From Seminavis robusta (taxonomy: Eukaryota; Bacillariophyta; Bacillariophyceae; Naviculales; Naviculaceae), in contig CAICTM010000033.1 in assembly GCA_903772945.1 (NCBI GenBank), positions 99,606 through 163,605 of the forward strand: 64,000 nt of DNA, written 5' to 3'. The notes under the pieces are model-generated. The model had not been told where the DNA came from. It did not search any database and saw only the letters and a program-made list of their open reading frames with translations. Below, piece by piece: positions 63,713 to 64,000 of the stretch (position 1 is the stretch's first letter; every line of letters starts with the position of its first letter). A program made the translations under genes and the position numbers.

Positions 63713-64000
63713 TGAGGATGGTTGCGGAGGATATTTTATTGAAGTTGGAAGATGGATAAATTTGGAGACAAGGTATTGATGAAATGCATGCCTTTGTTGT
63801 GTACCTGGTCCCTACTACCCGCGTTATGATGACGGGAGTGGAGATTTTGAGGAAGAGAGCGGACTTGGTGTTGTTACGCCGGTCCCTTCTGGAGGACGTG
63901 TCCAGTGCCCCATGGGCCCAGAACTGTCTTTTCTCGTCGGCCAGTAGAAGATCCCCCTAACATTTACCTACATACAATAGTATGTTATCCATTCTCTCTT
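63713..64000. other. Window end, no complete gene
   Basis: An open stretch VPGPYYPRYDDGSGDFEEES at about 63800-63860 reads naturally and may be part of the same decayed region or of an exon continuing nothing recognisable. No start or splice site supports it. Confidence 0.25.

Noticed and set aside
1-64000. CRISPR array, rRNA, operons or bacterial signals
   Set aside because: No regularly spaced repeats with unique spacers, no rRNA-like sequence, and introns plus gene style indicate a eukaryotic nuclear genome.

Overview
The window looks like nuclear DNA from a photosynthetic stramenopile, most likely a pennate diatom. Supporting signs are short GT-AG introns of about 50-120 bp, single-exon genes in both orientations, a GABA-B-type 7TM receptor, a kinase fused to cyclic-nucleotide-binding domains, acyl-CoA desaturases of the animal/fungal type, and a GST-like protein whose N-terminus resembles a diatom secretory or plastid presequence. 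There are no operons, ribosome binding sites or rRNA genes. Species cannot be fixed from sequence alone. Intergenic DNA is unusually full of short self-complementary words (GGTACC, ACCGGT, ACTAGT, GCTAGC, TACATGTA).

Layout. 0-9 kb: a partial membrane protein running off the left edge, an ankyrin-type repeat protein, two divergent alpha-crystallin-domain (small-heat-shock-like) proteins, a GST-like protein and the first of two Ser/Arg-rich paralogues. 9-13 kb: a 319-bp MITE with perfect termini and an 8-bp target duplication, then the second Ser/Arg-rich paralogue. 13-25 kb: a cyclic-nucleotide-dependent kinase with duplicated introns around an 11-nt microexon, a large low-complexity protein, a secreted metallo-beta-lactamase-fold hydrolase and a GABA-B-like receptor. 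25-36 kb: a small membrane protein, a delta-9 desaturase with one intron, a third alpha-crystallin-like protein, a secreted Cys-repeat protein and a possibly broken lysine-rich gene. 37-38 kb: a non-autonomous hAT element with TSDs and a transposase remnant. 38-46 kb: a 1433-aa acyl-AMP-ligase/carrier/multispan protein and a fourth alpha-crystallin-like protein with two domains. 48-60 kb: a nucleotide-sugar/triose-phosphate-type transporter, a macro-domain protein, an acidic protein, an intronless desaturase paralogue, a possible hidden three-exon membrane protein and a second 7TM receptor with a duplicated Cys-rich ectodomain. 60-64 kb: more GC-rich, with direct repeats and disrupted reading frames.

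The genes do not form a cluster serving one pathway. The recurring theme is local family expansion: four alpha-crystallin-like genes, two Ser/Arg-rich genes, two desaturases and two 7TM receptors. The two desaturases and the acyl-activating protein share an acyl-lipid theme. Gene models with introns were built by eye from reading frame, GT-AG borders and conserved motifs. Several ORFs that begin at GTG or TTG were re-started at the first plausible ATG.
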